Below are positions 42,975-51,599 of a stretch of DNA of 64,000 nt, in pieces; position 1 is the stretch's first letter, and each line of letters starts with the position of its first letter. The stretch comes from Haloglomus litoreum. Lineage in GTDB: Archaea; Halobacteriota; Halobacteria; Halobacteriales; Haloarculaceae. The notes under the pieces are model-generated. The model was not told where the DNA came from. It was given only the letters and a program-made list of their open reading frames with translations, and did no database searches. Position numbers and translations under genes: made by a program. Location of the stretch: contig NZ_CP119988.1 of NCBI RefSeq assembly GCF_029338515.1, forward strand, positions 372,001-436,000. Direction: 5' to 3'.

Positions 42975-43766
42975 CTACTTCCCACCGTCACGCGCGGCCA
43001 CGAAGACCTCGTCGTGGAGGCGCTCGCCGACCAGGTCCATCAGCCGCCGGAGGTTGACCGTGTCCTCGCGGTTGTACGAGACGAGCGTCTCCAGGCTGGA
43101 CTCGTCGCCGCCTTGGTACTCGCGCCAGAGCCGCACCGCGTCCCGGCCGGAGATGTCGGGCCGGTCGCGGTCGATGCCGACGTCCTGCTCGATGCGCTTC
43201 AGCCCGCCGTCGAGGCCGAGGCGCTTGCAGGGGTACATCAGGTCGAGGTGGGGGGCCTCGGTCGACCAGCCCAGCGAGGTCTCGAGGAACGGCTGGTCGA
43301 ACCGGATACCGTTGAACGTCACCAGCAGCGGGGCGTCGAGGGCGTCGTCGAGGCGTTCGCGGGTCAGTGGCTCGTGGTCCGGCTGGGTTCCGCCGCCGTT
43401 CACGAGGGTCCGGGTCTCGCCGTCGCGGTGGACGCTCACGGTGGTCACGCTGTCGCGGTGCTCGTCCAGCCCGGTCGTCTCGATGTCGAAGAAGGCGGCC
43501 TCGTCGCGGAAGTCCTCGTAGAGCCGCCAGCGCTCGCTGGAGGGGAGTCGCTGGTCGAAGAACGCGGCATCGCGGTCGTCCAGTCGCTCGGGGGCCTCGT
43601 CGACGAACGACTCGATGCGGTCGGCCGTCGTCGCGCCGACGCCGCGGCAGTCCCGGGCCACGGCCGGGTCGTAGTCGGCCCAGCGCGTCACGCCGCGTTG
43701 CCACAGCCGCTGCTCCGTCGCCTCGCCGACCCCGCGGACCCCGATGAACGAGTTCTCCAGTCGCAC
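42975..43766 (-). CDS. RNase H-like 3'-5' exonuclease domain protein (YprB type)
   Basis: A 263-residue protein. Residues 1-60 form helix-hairpin-helix-like DNA-binding turns (GVRGVGEATEQRLWQRGVT and CRGVGATTADRIESF). The exonuclease core follows with motif I AFFDIETTGLDEHRD, motif II LVTFNGIRFDQPFL and motif III around SYNREDTVNLRRLMDLV, giving the DEDD-type acidic residues. Activity would be 3'-5' degradation of DNA or RNA. The strand opposite carries no gene. It is upstream of, and co-oriented with, nothing obviously related. Confidence 0.82.
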   Translation of the reverse strand: MRLENSFIGVRGVGEATEQRLWQRGVTRWADYDPAVARDCRGVGATTADRIESFVDEAPERLDDRDAAFFDQRLPSSERWRLYEDFRDEAAFFDIETTGLDEHRDSVTTVSVHRDGETRTLVNGGGTQPDHEPLTRERLDDALDAPLLVTFNGIRFDQPFLETSLGWSTEAPHLDLMYPCKRLGLDGGLKRIEQDVGIDRDRPDISGRDAVRLWREYQGGDESSLETLVSYNREDTVNLRRLMDLVGERLHDEVFVAARDGGK

Positions 43767-43821
43767 GGGAGAGAGTAGCCACCCCCGCCGTCATAAACGC
43801 TCCGTGCGCTCCCCGTGCCGC

Positions 43822-44421
43822 TCAGGGTCGGACCACGTCGCCCGCCGGCGCGTACTCCATCTCGGTGGCCACCTGCCGGGCCACCTCGGAGCCGAACTCG
43901 CGGTCGACGAGGTGGAAGGCCAGATCGAGACCGGAGGTGACGCCACCCGCCGTCACGACATCGCCGTCGTCGACGACCCGGGCGTCGACCACGCTGGCGT
44001 ACTCGCCGAGGTCCGTGAGCGCGCTCGCGTGCGTGACCGCGGGCCGGCCCGCGAGGATACCGGCGCGCGCGGCGAGCATCCCGCCGGTGCAGACGCTCGC
44101 GACGATGGCGCCGGCCTCGTGTGCGTCGGCGATGGCCTCGGGGATGGCCCCGCGCTCGGCTTCGGCCCAGGCGCCCGGGCGGTCGCGGTCGTTCCAGCCG
44201 CCGCCCGGTACGAGGAGCAGGTCCCCATCCCCGAGCCGGGGTAGTGGCCCATCCGGTTCGACGCGCATCCCGTGGCTCGCCTCGACGCGGTCGGTCCCGT
44301 CGAGCGTGTAGAGCCCGACCTCGCAGTCGGCCCCGGCGCGGGCGGCGTTCGCGAACACCTCGAACGGCCCGACGGCGTCCATCTCGTCGAACCCGTCGTA
44401 CAGCAGTACAGCGACGTGCAT
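43822..44421 (-). CDS. DJ-1/PfpI family protein
   Basis: A 199-residue class I glutamine-amidotransferase-like protein. It starts MHVAVLLYDGFDEMDAVGPF, with the family Glu. The nucleophile elbow is ASVCTGGMLAARAGILAGR (Cys near residue 105). The His follows in RPAVTHASAL, and VTAGGVTSGLDLAFHLVDRE is another landmark. These features are closest to the DJ-1/PfpI proteins of the isonitrile hydratase or AraC-less type. Possible roles include glyoxalase or deglycase activity; no neighbour helps. Confidence 0.87.
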   Translation of the reverse strand: MHVAVLLYDGFDEMDAVGPFEVFANAARAGADCEVGLYTLDGTDRVEASHGMRVEPDGPLPRLGDGDLLLVPGGGWNDRDRPGAWAEAERGAIPEAIADAHEAGAIVASVCTGGMLAARAGILAGRPAVTHASALTDLGEYASVVDARVVDDGDVVTAGGVTSGLDLAFHLVDREFGSEVARQVATEMEYAPAGDVVRP

Positions 44422-44551
44422 GCCCTCGTTGACGATACCAGCGGGCTTGAGCGTACCCCCACCTCGACCCGAAACGGCCCTCCCGTGTGCCCCACGTCAC
44501 ACGACGGAGGGAAGCTTGAAGTGGCCGCCCGACCGTGGTGAAAGTGAAATT

Positions 44552-45673
44552 ATGGGCGGCGAGGACATGCTCGGCTGGGACGAGTCCGTCTTCCGCGACG
44601 AGCACGTCTTCGAGTTCGACTACCTCCCGGAGACGTTCAAGCACCGGGACAGCCAGATGGAGACGCTGAAGTACGCGCTCCGTCCCGCCGTGCGTGGCTC
44701 GCGCCCGCTGAACGTGATGATGCGCGGGCCGCCGGGCACCGGGAAGACCACCGCGGTCTGGAAGCTGTTCGACGAGTTGCAGGGGATGCCCGACGTGCGC
44801 GCGGTCCGGGTGAACTGCCAGGTGAACTCGACGCGCTACTCCGTCTTCTCGCAGCTGTTCGAGGGGATGTTCGACTACGAGCCGCCGACCTCGGGCATCT
44901 CGTTCAAGAAACTCTTCTCGCAGATCACCGACCGCCTCGTCGAGGACGACGAGGTGCTGGTCGTGGCGCTGGACGACGTGAACTACCTGTTCTACGAGTC
45001 CGAGGCCTCCGAAACGTTGTACTCGCTCATCCGCGCTCACGAGGAGCACTCCGGCGCGAAGATCGGCGTCGTCGTCGTCTCCTCGGACCTGGACCTCGAC
45101 GTCATCGACGAACTGGACTCGCGGGTCCAGTCCGTCTTCCGCCCGGAGGAGGTCTACTTCCCGACCTACGACGAGGCCGAGATCGTCGACATCCTCCGCG
45201 AGCGCGTCGAGCGTGGCTTCCGCGAGGGCGTGGTCGGCCCGCAGGTGCTCGACCGCGTAGCCGAACTCACGGCCGACGCCGGCGGCGACCTGCGGGTCGG
45301 CATCGACCTCCTCCGGCGCTCGGGGATGACCGCCGAGATGCGCGGGTCGACGGCCGTCGAGCGGGAGGACGTGGAGACGGCCTACGAGAAGGCCAAGCAC
45401 GTCCACCTCTCGCGGCACCTCCGCGGGCTCTCCGAGTCGGAGGCCGACCTCCTCCGGGTGCTCGCGGACCACCAGGGCAAGCAGGCCGGCGATCTGTACG
45501 ACGCCTTCGAGGCCGAGACGGGGCTGGGCTACACGCGCTACTCGGAGATCCTGAAGAAGCTCGAGCAGCTGGGCCTCGTCGAGGCCGAGTACGCCGACGT
45601 GGAGGGACGCGGGCGCTCGCGGGAGTTCTCGCTCGCCTACGACGCCGACGCGGTGCTGGAGCGGCTGGACTGA
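44552..45673 (+). CDS. Orc1/Cdc6-family replication initiator-like protein
   Basis: A 373-residue AAA+ protein. It has Walker A RGPPGTGKTT (about 59-68), Walker B LVVALDDVNYLF, sensor-1 VVVVSSDLDLDVIDEL (D-S-R follows) and sensor-2 around GDLRVGIDLLRRSG. A C-terminal winged helix spans about 290-373 (LRVLADHQGKQAGDLYDAFE). Some members bind origin repeats and load MCM. Haloarchaea encode many paralogues, several not linked to active origins. No origin-recognition-box array is visible in the 130 bp upstream, so this is probably an orphan or regulatory copy. Confidence 0.9.
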   Translation: MGGEDMLGWDESVFRDEHVFEFDYLPETFKHRDSQMETLKYALRPAVRGSRPLNVMMRGPPGTGKTTAVWKLFDELQGMPDVRAVRVNCQVNSTRYSVFSQLFEGMFDYEPPTSGISFKKLFSQITDRLVEDDEVLVVALDDVNYLFYESEASETLYSLIRAHEEHSGAKIGVVVVSSDLDLDVIDELDSRVQSVFRPEEVYFPTYDEAEIVDILRERVERGFREGVVGPQVLDRVAELTADAGGDLRVGIDLLRRSGMTAEMRGSTAVEREDVETAYEKAKHVHLSRHLRGLSESEADLLRVLADHQGKQAGDLYDAFEAETGLGYTRYSEILKKLEQLGLVEAEYADVEGRGRSREFSLAYDADAVLERLD

Positions 45674-45680
45674 CCTCGAG

Positions 45681-46238
45681 TCAGGGGCCGGAATCCGCCG
45701 TGTTCTGCTGTCTCGCGATTGCACTGTCCGGGCTCGTCTGCCGGACCTCCTGGAAGAGCGCCCCCGCGCCGACGGCGTTCACCACCAGCTGTGCGACGCC
45801 CCCGCCGACCGGGACGATCGCGAGGCCGGCGGCGACGGCGGCGCCGATGACGAGACACTGCGTCGTCGTGGTGCCGCCGAGGAAGCGACCGACGATGGTC
45901 GCGCCGAACACGGATGTGACGACCAGGAACAGCAGCAGTCCCAGCCCGGCGAACAGGGCGACCAGCGGGACGAACAGGAGCGCGTACCCGGTGCCGACCG
46001 TGAGCAGGAGCGTTGCGAACCCGTAGACGACAGTCCGGACGGGCCCCGCGACGGCGATGTCGGTCGCACGGGCGGTCCGGTTCGGGAGCGCGTTCACGAC
46101 CATCGCGCCGAGCAGCAGCGTCAGGCCGAACGTGATGCCGGCCCGGACGGCCGGCCCGAGTCCCGTGTACGCGCCGGCCTCGGCGCTCTGTGCGACGACG
46201 ACACCCAGGTTCCCACCCGTCCCGCCGAGTCCCACCAT
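45681..46238 (-). CDS. Polytopic membrane protein, unknown function
   Basis: A 185-residue protein with about five hydrophobic segments, among them AGITFGLTLLLGAMVVNALP, TVVYGFATLLLTVGTGYALL, ALFAGLGLLLFLVVTSVFG and QCLVIGAAVAAGLAIVPVGG. The C-terminus is polar. The arrangement resembles small haloarchaeal bactofilin-neighbour or Yip1-like membrane proteins, but no clear match is recalled. It converges with the Orc1/Cdc6 gene, with 7 bp between stops. Confidence 0.7.
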   Translation of the reverse strand: MVGLGGTGGNLGVVVAQSAEAGAYTGLGPAVRAGITFGLTLLLGAMVVNALPNRTARATDIAVAGPVRTVVYGFATLLLTVGTGYALLFVPLVALFAGLGLLLFLVVTSVFGATIVGRFLGGTTTTQCLVIGAAVAAGLAIVPVGGGVAQLVVNAVGAGALFQEVRQTSPDSAIARQQNTADSGP

Positions 46239-46450
46239 ACCTTCGCCTGCGACTGTCGTGATAAATAGCCACCGGCATCGCTGACAGCGGCGTCGGGCGC
46301 GAGGAGCATCCGGACGGCCCCGGGACATCTCTCCCTCGGGGAGCGTCGGCCGTCGGGGCCCTCGCGGCGGTGCGGTTTCGCACGTTCGCCCACGAACCAC
46401 CGCAAAGAGCAATCCTTAACGGGTGAGGCCCACCCACACACGAACGACAC

Positions 46451-47365
46451 ATGACCAAAGTGAGCGTCATCGGCGCCGCCGGGACGGTCGGCGCGGCGGC
46501 GGGGTACAACATCGCGCTTCGGGACATCGCGGACGAACTCGTCTTCGTCGACATCCCGGACATGGAGGAGACGACCATCGGGCAGGCCGCCGACACGAAC
46601 CACGGCATCGCCTACGACTCGAACACGACGGTCCGGCAGGGTGGTTACGAGGCGACCGAGGGCTCGGACGTCGTCGTCATCACGGCCGGTATCCCGCGCA
46701 AGGAGGGCCAGACCCGCATCGACCTCGCGGGCGACAACGCGCCCATCATGGACGACATCGGCTCCTCCCTCGCGGAGTACAACGACGACTTCGTCTCCAT
46801 CACCACCTCGAACCCGGTGGACCTGCTCAACCGCCACCTGTACGAGTCGGGCGACCGCGACCGGCACAAGGTCATCGGCTTCGGTGGCCGCCTCGACTCG
46901 GCGCGCTTCCGCTACGTCCTCTCCGAGCGCTTCGACGCGCCCGTCCAGAACGTGGAGGCGACCATCCTCGGCGAGCACGGCGACGCGCAGGTGCCCGTCT
47001 TCTCGAAGGTCCGCGTCGACGGCACGGACCCCGAGTTCAGCGAGGACGAGAAGGAGGAGATCCTCGGCGACCTGCAGGAGTCCGCGATGGACGTCATCTC
47101 GCGCAAGGGCGCGACCGAGTGGGGCCCGGCGACCGGCGTCGCCCACATGGTCGAGGCCGTCGTCCGCGACACGGGCGAGGTCCTGCCCGGGTCGCTCGTG
47201 CTCGACGGCGAGTTCGGCTACGAGGACACCGCGTTCGGCGTTCCCGTCAGGCTCGGCTCGAACGGCATCGAGGAGGTCGTCGAGTGGGACCTCGACGACT
47301 ACGAGGCCGAGCTGATGGACGAGGCGGCCGAGAAGCTCTCGGATCAGTACGACGAGATCGCGTAA
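46451..47365 (+). CDS. mdh: Malate dehydrogenase (LDH-like)
   Basis: A 304-residue NAD-dependent dehydrogenase of the lactate/malate family, converting malate to oxaloacetate in the TCA cycle. The NAD loop is [13 protein letters not shown]. The active site carries [13 protein letters not shown] (the Arg that selects malate), the Asn in [10 protein letters not shown] and the Asp/His pair in [12 protein letters not shown] and [16 protein letters not shown]. It is highly acidic, and its sequence closely follows the well-studied haloarchaeal tetrameric enzyme. The gene is monocistronic; the leader has a short AT-rich promoter (GCAATCCTTAACGGG). Confidence 0.95.
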   Translation: MTKVSVIGAAGTVGAAAGYNIALRDIADELVFVDIPDMEETTIGQAADTNHGIAYDSNTTVRQGGYEATEGSDVVVITAGIPRKEGQTRIDLAGDNAPIMDDIGSSLAEYNDDFVSITTSNPVDLLNRHLYESGDRDRHKVIGFGGRLDSARFRYVLSERFDAPVQNVEATILGEHGDAQVPVFSKVRVDGTDPEFSEDEKEEILGDLQESAMDVISRKGATEWGPATGVAHMVEAVVRDTGEVLPGSLVLDGEFGYEDTAFGVPVRLGSNGIEEVVEWDLDDYEAELMDEAAEKLSDQYDEIA

Positions 47366-47580
47366 GCGACCACCGTCACCGTTCTCGCGGTTCCGTCCGG
47401 AACAGCGCCGCCCACTCCGAGACGTGTCGCTCGCTGTCGGTTCGCCGTCGCGTCCTGTCGCCCGTCGTGTCGATGCGGTCGCGACCCCTCATACCCCGAA
47501 CGACACCGGGGGCGCCCGTAAACACCGCCGCCGGTCCCCAGCGGCTGGGAACGGCCCGGCCAGGGAGCGGGCCCGGCGGC

Positions 47581-47826
47581 TCAGGGGATCAGCTGCTCGC
47601 CGTCGTCGTCGTAGACCGTGATGGCCTCGACCGGACAGGCCCGGGCGGCGAACTTCGCGTCCAGCTCGGCGCCTTCGGGAACCTCGCGGACGAACACGTC
47701 CTCGTCGGTCTCTTCGCCGTCGACGAGCACCGCCTTCCCGGCGCTCTCGTCCTTCTCGAAGCCGTCCCACTCGGCGACGCACTGGAACATCCCGATGCAG
47801 GTGTCCCGGTCGTACTCGATGCGCAT
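47581..47826 (-). CDS. Ferredoxin with a probable [3Fe-4S] cluster
   Basis: An 81-residue acidic ferredoxin. The cluster ligands are CIGMFQC near residues 10-16 and ACPVEAI further on. The first motif is C-x5-C with no middle Cys, so only three Cys ligands are present, as in [3Fe-4S] ferredoxins. An Asp/Glu-rich loop (VDGETDEDVFVREVPEGAELD-like) is inserted before the last motif. It is short, stand-alone, and its electron partners cannot be inferred. ATG 47826 was chosen because the longer frame is an antisense shadow of the isochorismatase. Confidence 0.88.
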   Translation of the reverse strand: MRIEYDRDTCIGMFQCVAEWDGFEKDESAGKAVLVDGEETDEDVFVREVPEGAELDAKFAARACPVEAITVYDDDGEQLIP

Positions 47827-47934
47827 ACTGCCGGTTCGGCGCCACCCGGCAAAGGCGTGACGACGGGGGCGAACGACGCCGAACGCGGTGGCCCCCGGAC
47901 AACGGTTTTGCCCCGCGCCGTCCAAGCCGCGCGT

Positions 47935-48513
47935 ATGGCAGCGACACTCGAGGGCGAACGGGCGGCGGTCGTCGTCGTGGATATGCAGAACGGCTTCTGC
48001 AAGCCCGATGGCGCGCTGTACGCGCCCGGGAGCGAGGCCGTCATCGAGCCCGTGGTGGACCTCGTCGAGCGCGCCCGGGACGCCGGTGCGCGCGTCGTCT
48101 ACACCCGCGACGTCCACCCGCCGGGGCAGTTCGACGGCAACCACTACTACGACGAGTTCGAGCGCTGGGGCGAGCACGTCGTCGAGGGCTCCTGGGAGGC
48201 CGAACTCGTCGAGGAACTCGATGTTCGCGAGGACGACCTCGTCGTCGAGAAGCACACGTACGACGCCTTCCACGAGACGCAGCTCGACGGCTGGCTCTCG
48301 GCGCGCGGGGTCGAGGACCTCGCGGTGTGCGGGACGCTCGCGAACGTCTGCGTGCTCCACACCGCCGGGTCGGCGGGGCTGCGTGACTACCGGCCCGTCC
48401 TCGTCGAGGACGCCATCGGCGCCATCGAGGACGACCACCGGGAGTACGCGCTCGAACACGCCGACTGGCTGTTCGGCGAGGTCGAGTCGAGCGCGGACGT
48501 GACGTTCGCGTGA
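47935..48513 (+). CDS. Isochorismatase-like cysteine hydrolase (nicotinamidase type)
   Basis: A 192-residue hydrolase with the family's catalytic triad: Asp in VVVDMQNGFCKPDGAL, Lys in VVEKHTYDAFHETQLD, and Cys in VCGTLANVCVLHTAGSA. Metal-ligand-like residues occur in DVHPPGQFDGNHYYDEFERW. Nicotinamidase or a related amide hydrolase is likely. The GNAT gene's possible GTG start (48510) overlaps the stop, so the two may be co-transcribed. The divergent ferredoxin gene starts about 108 bp away. Confidence 0.88.
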   Translation: MAATLEGERAAVVVVDMQNGFCKPDGALYAPGSEAVIEPVVDLVERARDAGARVVYTRDVHPPGQFDGNHYYDEFERWGEHVVEGSWEAELVEELDVREDDLVVEKHTYDAFHETQLDGWLSARGVEDLAVCGTLANVCVLHTAGSAGLRDYRPVLVEDAIGAIEDDHREYALEHADWLFGEVESSADVTFA

Positions 48514-48551
48514 GCGGGGACGACCGCCCGGGGGCGCCCGGAGACGGCCGC

Positions 48552-49082
48552 ATGAGCGGCGTCCGGCTCCGCCGATTCGACCCGGAACGCGACGAGCCCG
48601 CCGACCTGTACGCACTCCACGAGCGGGCGCTGCGCGACGCCGGGACCGACGCCGACGACGTGCCCGGGACCGATGACCTCGACCGCATCCCGGCGACCTA
48701 CCTCGACGGCGGCGAGTTCCTCGTGGGCGAGGCGGACGGGGCGGAACCGTCCGGAGTCGTCGCGATGGGTGGGTTCCGCCCCGCGAGCGACCTGCCGGCG
48801 GGCGGCCACGAGGGGTTCGCGGGCGGCGAGGCCGACCCCGGGGCCGCCGTCGAGCTGTTCCGCATCGCCGTCGCCCCCGAAGCGCAGGGGCGCGGCCTGG
48901 GAGCCGCCGTGCTGGACGAGCTCGAGCGCCGCGCCGCCGACGCGGGGTTCGACTGGACCGTCCTCACCACGGCGGCCCGCCAGCGCGCCGGCGTCGAACT
49001 CTACCGCTCCCGCGGCTACGACGAGGTCGGCCGACTGCAGGAGGGCGAGTACGAGCTCGTCCGGTTCGAGAAGCGACTGTAG
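48552..49082 (+). CDS. GNAT N-acetyltransferase (1)
   Basis: A 176-residue acetyltransferase (190 if started at GTG 48510, which overlaps the previous stop). Acetyl-CoA-binding motif A is present as LFRIAVAPEAQGRGLGAAVLDELE (Q/RxxGxG/A). It is followed by motif B with TTAARQRAGVELYRSRGYDEV. The substrate is unknown. A second, diverged GNAT gene follows 126 bp downstream and shares the same layout, so the pair probably comes from a duplication. Confidence 0.85.
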   Translation: MSGVRLRRFDPERDEPADLYALHERALRDAGTDADDVPGTDDLDRIPATYLDGGEFLVGEADGAEPSGVVAMGGFRPASDLPAGGHEGFAGGEADPGAAVELFRIAVAPEAQGRGLGAAVLDELERRAADAGFDWTVLTTAARQRAGVELYRSRGYDEVGRLQEGEYELVRFEKRL

Positions 49083-49208
49083 TGGCCAATATCTGGAAAA
49101 CGGCCGGATCTCGATACGAAAATTTGCGATTATCGAGCAATCGCCGTCCGGGCGAACAGGTTGCCGGTAGCCGGTGCCCTCAACTGCCTCCGGTCGTCAG
49201 CGCCGTCC

Positions 49209-49709
49209 GTGACCGATGCCCTCCCCCTGCGGCCCGTCGAGGCGGCCGACGCCGAGCGGGTCCGCGCCGTCTACGAGCGAGCGATGCGCGACGCCGACGC
49301 CTACCTCCCGGGAGCCGACCACGCGGACCTCGACGCCCCGACCACCGCCTACGCCGACGGGGCGTTCCTCGTGGGCGAGGTCGACGGCGAGGTGGTCGCG
49401 GTCGGCGGTGTCCGGCCGGTCGCGGCCGACGCCCCGACCACCGACGGCACCGCGTTCGAGACGGAGCGCGTCGCCGTTCACCCGGCGTTCCAGGGCGAGG
49501 GGGACGGTCGCGCGGTGGTCCGGGCCCTGGAGGACGCCGCCCGTGACCGGGGCGCCGACCGCGTCGTGCTGGAGACGGGCGCGGAGCAGCGGGCGGCACA
49601 GGCGCTGTACGAGTCGCAGGGCTACGAGCGGGTCGAGCGCCTCTCCTACGCCGGCGGCGAGGTCGTCGGCCTCCGGTACGCGAAGCGAGTGTCAGTTCCC
49701 CACGACTGA
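49209..49709 (+). CDS. GNAT N-acetyltransferase (2), C-terminus formed by a repeat hairpin
   Basis: A 166-residue relative of the preceding gene. Motif A reads TERVAVHPAFQGEGDGRAVVRAL: the canonical Q-x-x-G-x-G is partly changed to QGEGDG. Motif B reads ETGAEQRAAQALYESQGYERV. The last residues KRVSVPHD and the TGA stop fall inside the hairpin at 49699-49718. The normal family end would be close to GLRYAKRV, so the last few residues are foreign. GTG 49209 was chosen; a TTG at 49161 is an alternative. Confidence 0.8.
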   Translation: MTDALPLRPVEAADAERVRAVYERAMRDADAYLPGADHADLDAPTTAYADGAFLVGEVDGEVVAVGGVRPVAADAPTTDGTAFETERVAVHPAFQGEGDGRAVVRALEDAARDRGADRVVLETGAEQRAAQALYESQGYERVERLSYAGGEVVGLRYAKRVSVPHD

Positions 49710-49718
49710 AGTCGTGGG
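49699..49718. mobile_element. Orphan hairpin resembling an IS200/IS605 (IS1341-type) terminus
   Basis: CCCACGAC/GTCGTGGG, with loop TGAA, lies in the context GTGTCAGTTC-hairpin-CTTCC. In haloarchaea this hairpin and its flank are typical of the right end of tnpB-bearing IS1341-type elements (from memory, read in reverse). No transposase gene is near, so this would be a remnant or a solo end. It supplies the last three codons and the stop of the GNAT gene. Confidence 0.5.
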
Positions 49719-49813
49719 CTTCCTCCTTGCATCTATGTGAGGCGGACGGCTCCCGGCCGCCCGCCCGTGCCCGCCGGGACAGCCGTTTTCACCCCTCCCG
49801 CAGACGTCCGGGT

Positions 49814-50713
49814 ATGTCGACCGCCGACGCCGCCGGGTCGGAGACGCTCCTCGCGGACCTCGAACTGTCCCGCGGGCTCACCATCCAGATGACCGCCGTG
49901 GGCGGACTGGGGTTCGTCGTCTCGTTCGCGGTGTTCACCGCCGTCTTCCAGGCGGCGACGGGCCGGGCGGCGTCGTTCGCGTTCGCGCCCGGCGTCGGCT
50001 GGTGGAACGACGCGCTGAACCTGCTGGTCATCGCCGTGCTGGCGACCGTCATCCTCGTGCCCCACGAGTGGCTCCACGGGCTCGCGTTCCGGCACTACGG
50101 CGGGGACCCCAGCTACGGGGTCGGTGTCGCACACTTCATCCTCCCGTACGCATACGCGACCAGCCCCGAGCGGTTCACACGGAACCAGTTCCTCGTCATC
50201 CTGCTGGCGCCGCTGGTCGTCATGACCGCCGTCGGTGTCCCGGCGATGCTCCTGCTGGGCTGGGGGTGGCTCGCGCTGCCGCTGGCGGCCAACGCCGGCG
50301 GCGCCGTCGCCGATGTCTGGATGGCGCTGACGCTGCTGGGCTACCCCGCCCACGTCGGCGTCGAGGACCACGAGAAGGGCGTCCGCATCCTCGGTCGGGC
50401 GGGGGACCGCGTCCCGGCGCTGTCGGTGACGAATCTCTCATGGGACGCCCTCGCCGGCGCCGCGGTCGCGGCGTTCGGGCTGTTGCTGCTGCTGGGAATC
50501 GGCGGGCCGCTCTTCCTCTCTGCGCTCGGCGTCGACTCGCTCACCGTCGGCCGCCCCGGGACCATCACCTACCTGTTCTCGTTCGTGAACACCCCCGACG
50601 AGATCTCGCTCGGCATCGGCCCCGGCATCCTCGTCCTCGGCTCGCTGCTGGGGCTGTGCTACGCGTTCGCCCGGAGCTATCGGCGACGTAGGGGGCCCGC
50701 GGCTGGCGAGTGA
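49814..50713 (+). CDS. DUF3267-like membrane protein with HExxH metalloprotease motif
   Basis: A 299-residue protein with about six membrane helices. The zinc motif is VPHEWLHGLAFRHYGGDPSYG (HEWLH), followed by a region GVGVAHFILPYAYATSPERF, as in the DUF3267 group of putative membrane metalloproteases. A second motif with N/D in the C-terminal half (NAGGAVADVWMALTL) may hold the third zinc ligand. ATG 49814 was chosen since the longer frame begins in the IS-like remnant. Confidence 0.82.
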   Translation: MSTADAAGSETLLADLELSRGLTIQMTAVGGLGFVVSFAVFTAVFQAATGRAASFAFAPGVGWWNDALNLLVIAVLATVILVPHEWLHGLAFRHYGGDPSYGVGVAHFILPYAYATSPERFTRNQFLVILLAPLVVMTAVGVPAMLLLGWGWLALPLAANAGGAVADVWMALTLLGYPAHVGVEDHEKGVRILGRAGDRVPALSVTNLSWDALAGAAVAAFGLLLLLGIGGPLFLSALGVDSLTVGRPGTITYLFSFVNTPDEISLGIGPGILVLGSLLGLCYAFARSYRRRRGPAAGE

Positions 50714-50740
50714 CCCGCGGCGCTCGCGGCCCTGGCGGCG

Positions 50741-51232
50741 TCACTCCGCCCCGTCCTCGACCCCGTCGCTCCGGTCGGAGTTGAACAGCCGGTACGCGCC
50801 CGTCCCGGCCGCCACCGGCTTCTGTCCCTCGCCGGGCACGTCACTGACCACCTCGATGTAGGAGACGCCGACCGACCCGCCGGCGCGGATGGGTTCGGCG
50901 GTCGCCACGAGGTCCCCGGCGGCCCGCCGGAGGTAGTTGACGTTGAGGGTGATGGTCGCGATGCCGTCGTTGACGGGGTCGGTGAGGTACGGGCGGAGCG
51001 CGATGCCGCCGGCCGTGTCGACGAGCGTCGAGGCCACGCCGCCCTGGACCGTCGGTGGGTCGGTGGGGTTGGTGAGCTTCTGGTCGAACGGGATGCGCCC
51101 GACGAGGCGGTCGGCGGTGAACTCCTCGACGGTGAACCCGAGCCACGACAGGAACTCGTGCTGGTTCTCCAGGTACTCCGTGATCATCGCCGCCGCGTCC
51201 TCGGGCATCTCGTGGGCTGGCTCGTCGGGCAT
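50741..51232 (-). CDS. PaaI-family thioesterase (hot-dog fold)
   Basis: A 163-residue thioesterase. The substrate-binding region VQGGVASTLVDTAGGIALRP carries the family's G-G...D pattern, with the catalytic Asp. The rest alternates beta strands (ATITLNVNYLRRAAGDLVATA, GVSYIEVVSDVPGEGQKPVA). Hydrolysis of an aryl- or short-chain acyl-CoA is likely. The N-terminal helix MPDEPAHEMPEDAAAMITEY precedes the core. No pathway neighbours are present. Confidence 0.85.
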   Translation of the reverse strand: MPDEPAHEMPEDAAAMITEYLENQHEFLSWLGFTVEEFTADRLVGRIPFDQKLTNPTDPPTVQGGVASTLVDTAGGIALRPYLTDPVNDGIATITLNVNYLRRAAGDLVATAEPIRAGGSVGVSYIEVVSDVPGEGQKPVAAGTGAYRLFNSDRSDGVEDGAE

Positions 51233-51388
51233 TGCGCCCCGGTATGCGTGAGCCTGGCAAGAGGGTGGTGGTTCCGCCGTGTGACGTGCCGGAGGGGGCC
51301 TCCTGCACCTGTTCGTCGCTGTCGTCGCTGTCGTCGTCTCCTGTCAGTCACCGATACCGTCAAGCCCCGCCCGGGAGACCCACCGTGT

Positions 51389-51565
51389 ATGCGCGACGAG
51401 GCGGCAATCCGCGAGCGGATCGCCGAACTGGAGGCCGAGTACGACAGCCACGACCCGCCGTCGTCGGCGCTGGAGGACGAGGCCGAGGTGGCCATCCTCC
51501 GGGCCATCGAGGAGCTGGAGTGGGTGCTCGAGGAGCACGACGCCGAGGGCGGGTTCACGACCTGA
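51389..51565 (+). CDS. 58-residue acidic helical protein
   Basis: A short protein, MRDEAAIRERIAELEAEYDS, then a turn DPPSSALEDE and EVAILRAIEELEWVLEEHD. It reads as two amphipathic helices, possibly a coiled coil. Its codon pattern is that of real haloarchaeal genes. No function is known. It converges with TFB, 34 bp between stops. Confidence 0.6.
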   Translation: MRDEAAIRERIAELEAEYDSHDPPSSALEDEAEVAILRAIEELEWVLEEHDAEGGFTT

Positions 51566-51599
51566 CGGTCTCGGCCGCCGAGGAGCGGGGATCGGACGC

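Noticed and set aside
44422-44551. Replication origin with origin-recognition boxes next to the Orc1/Cdc6 gene
   Set aside because: The 130-bp gap has no repeated ORB-like sequence; one weak CCCCCACCTCGACCCGAAAC stretch is not enough.
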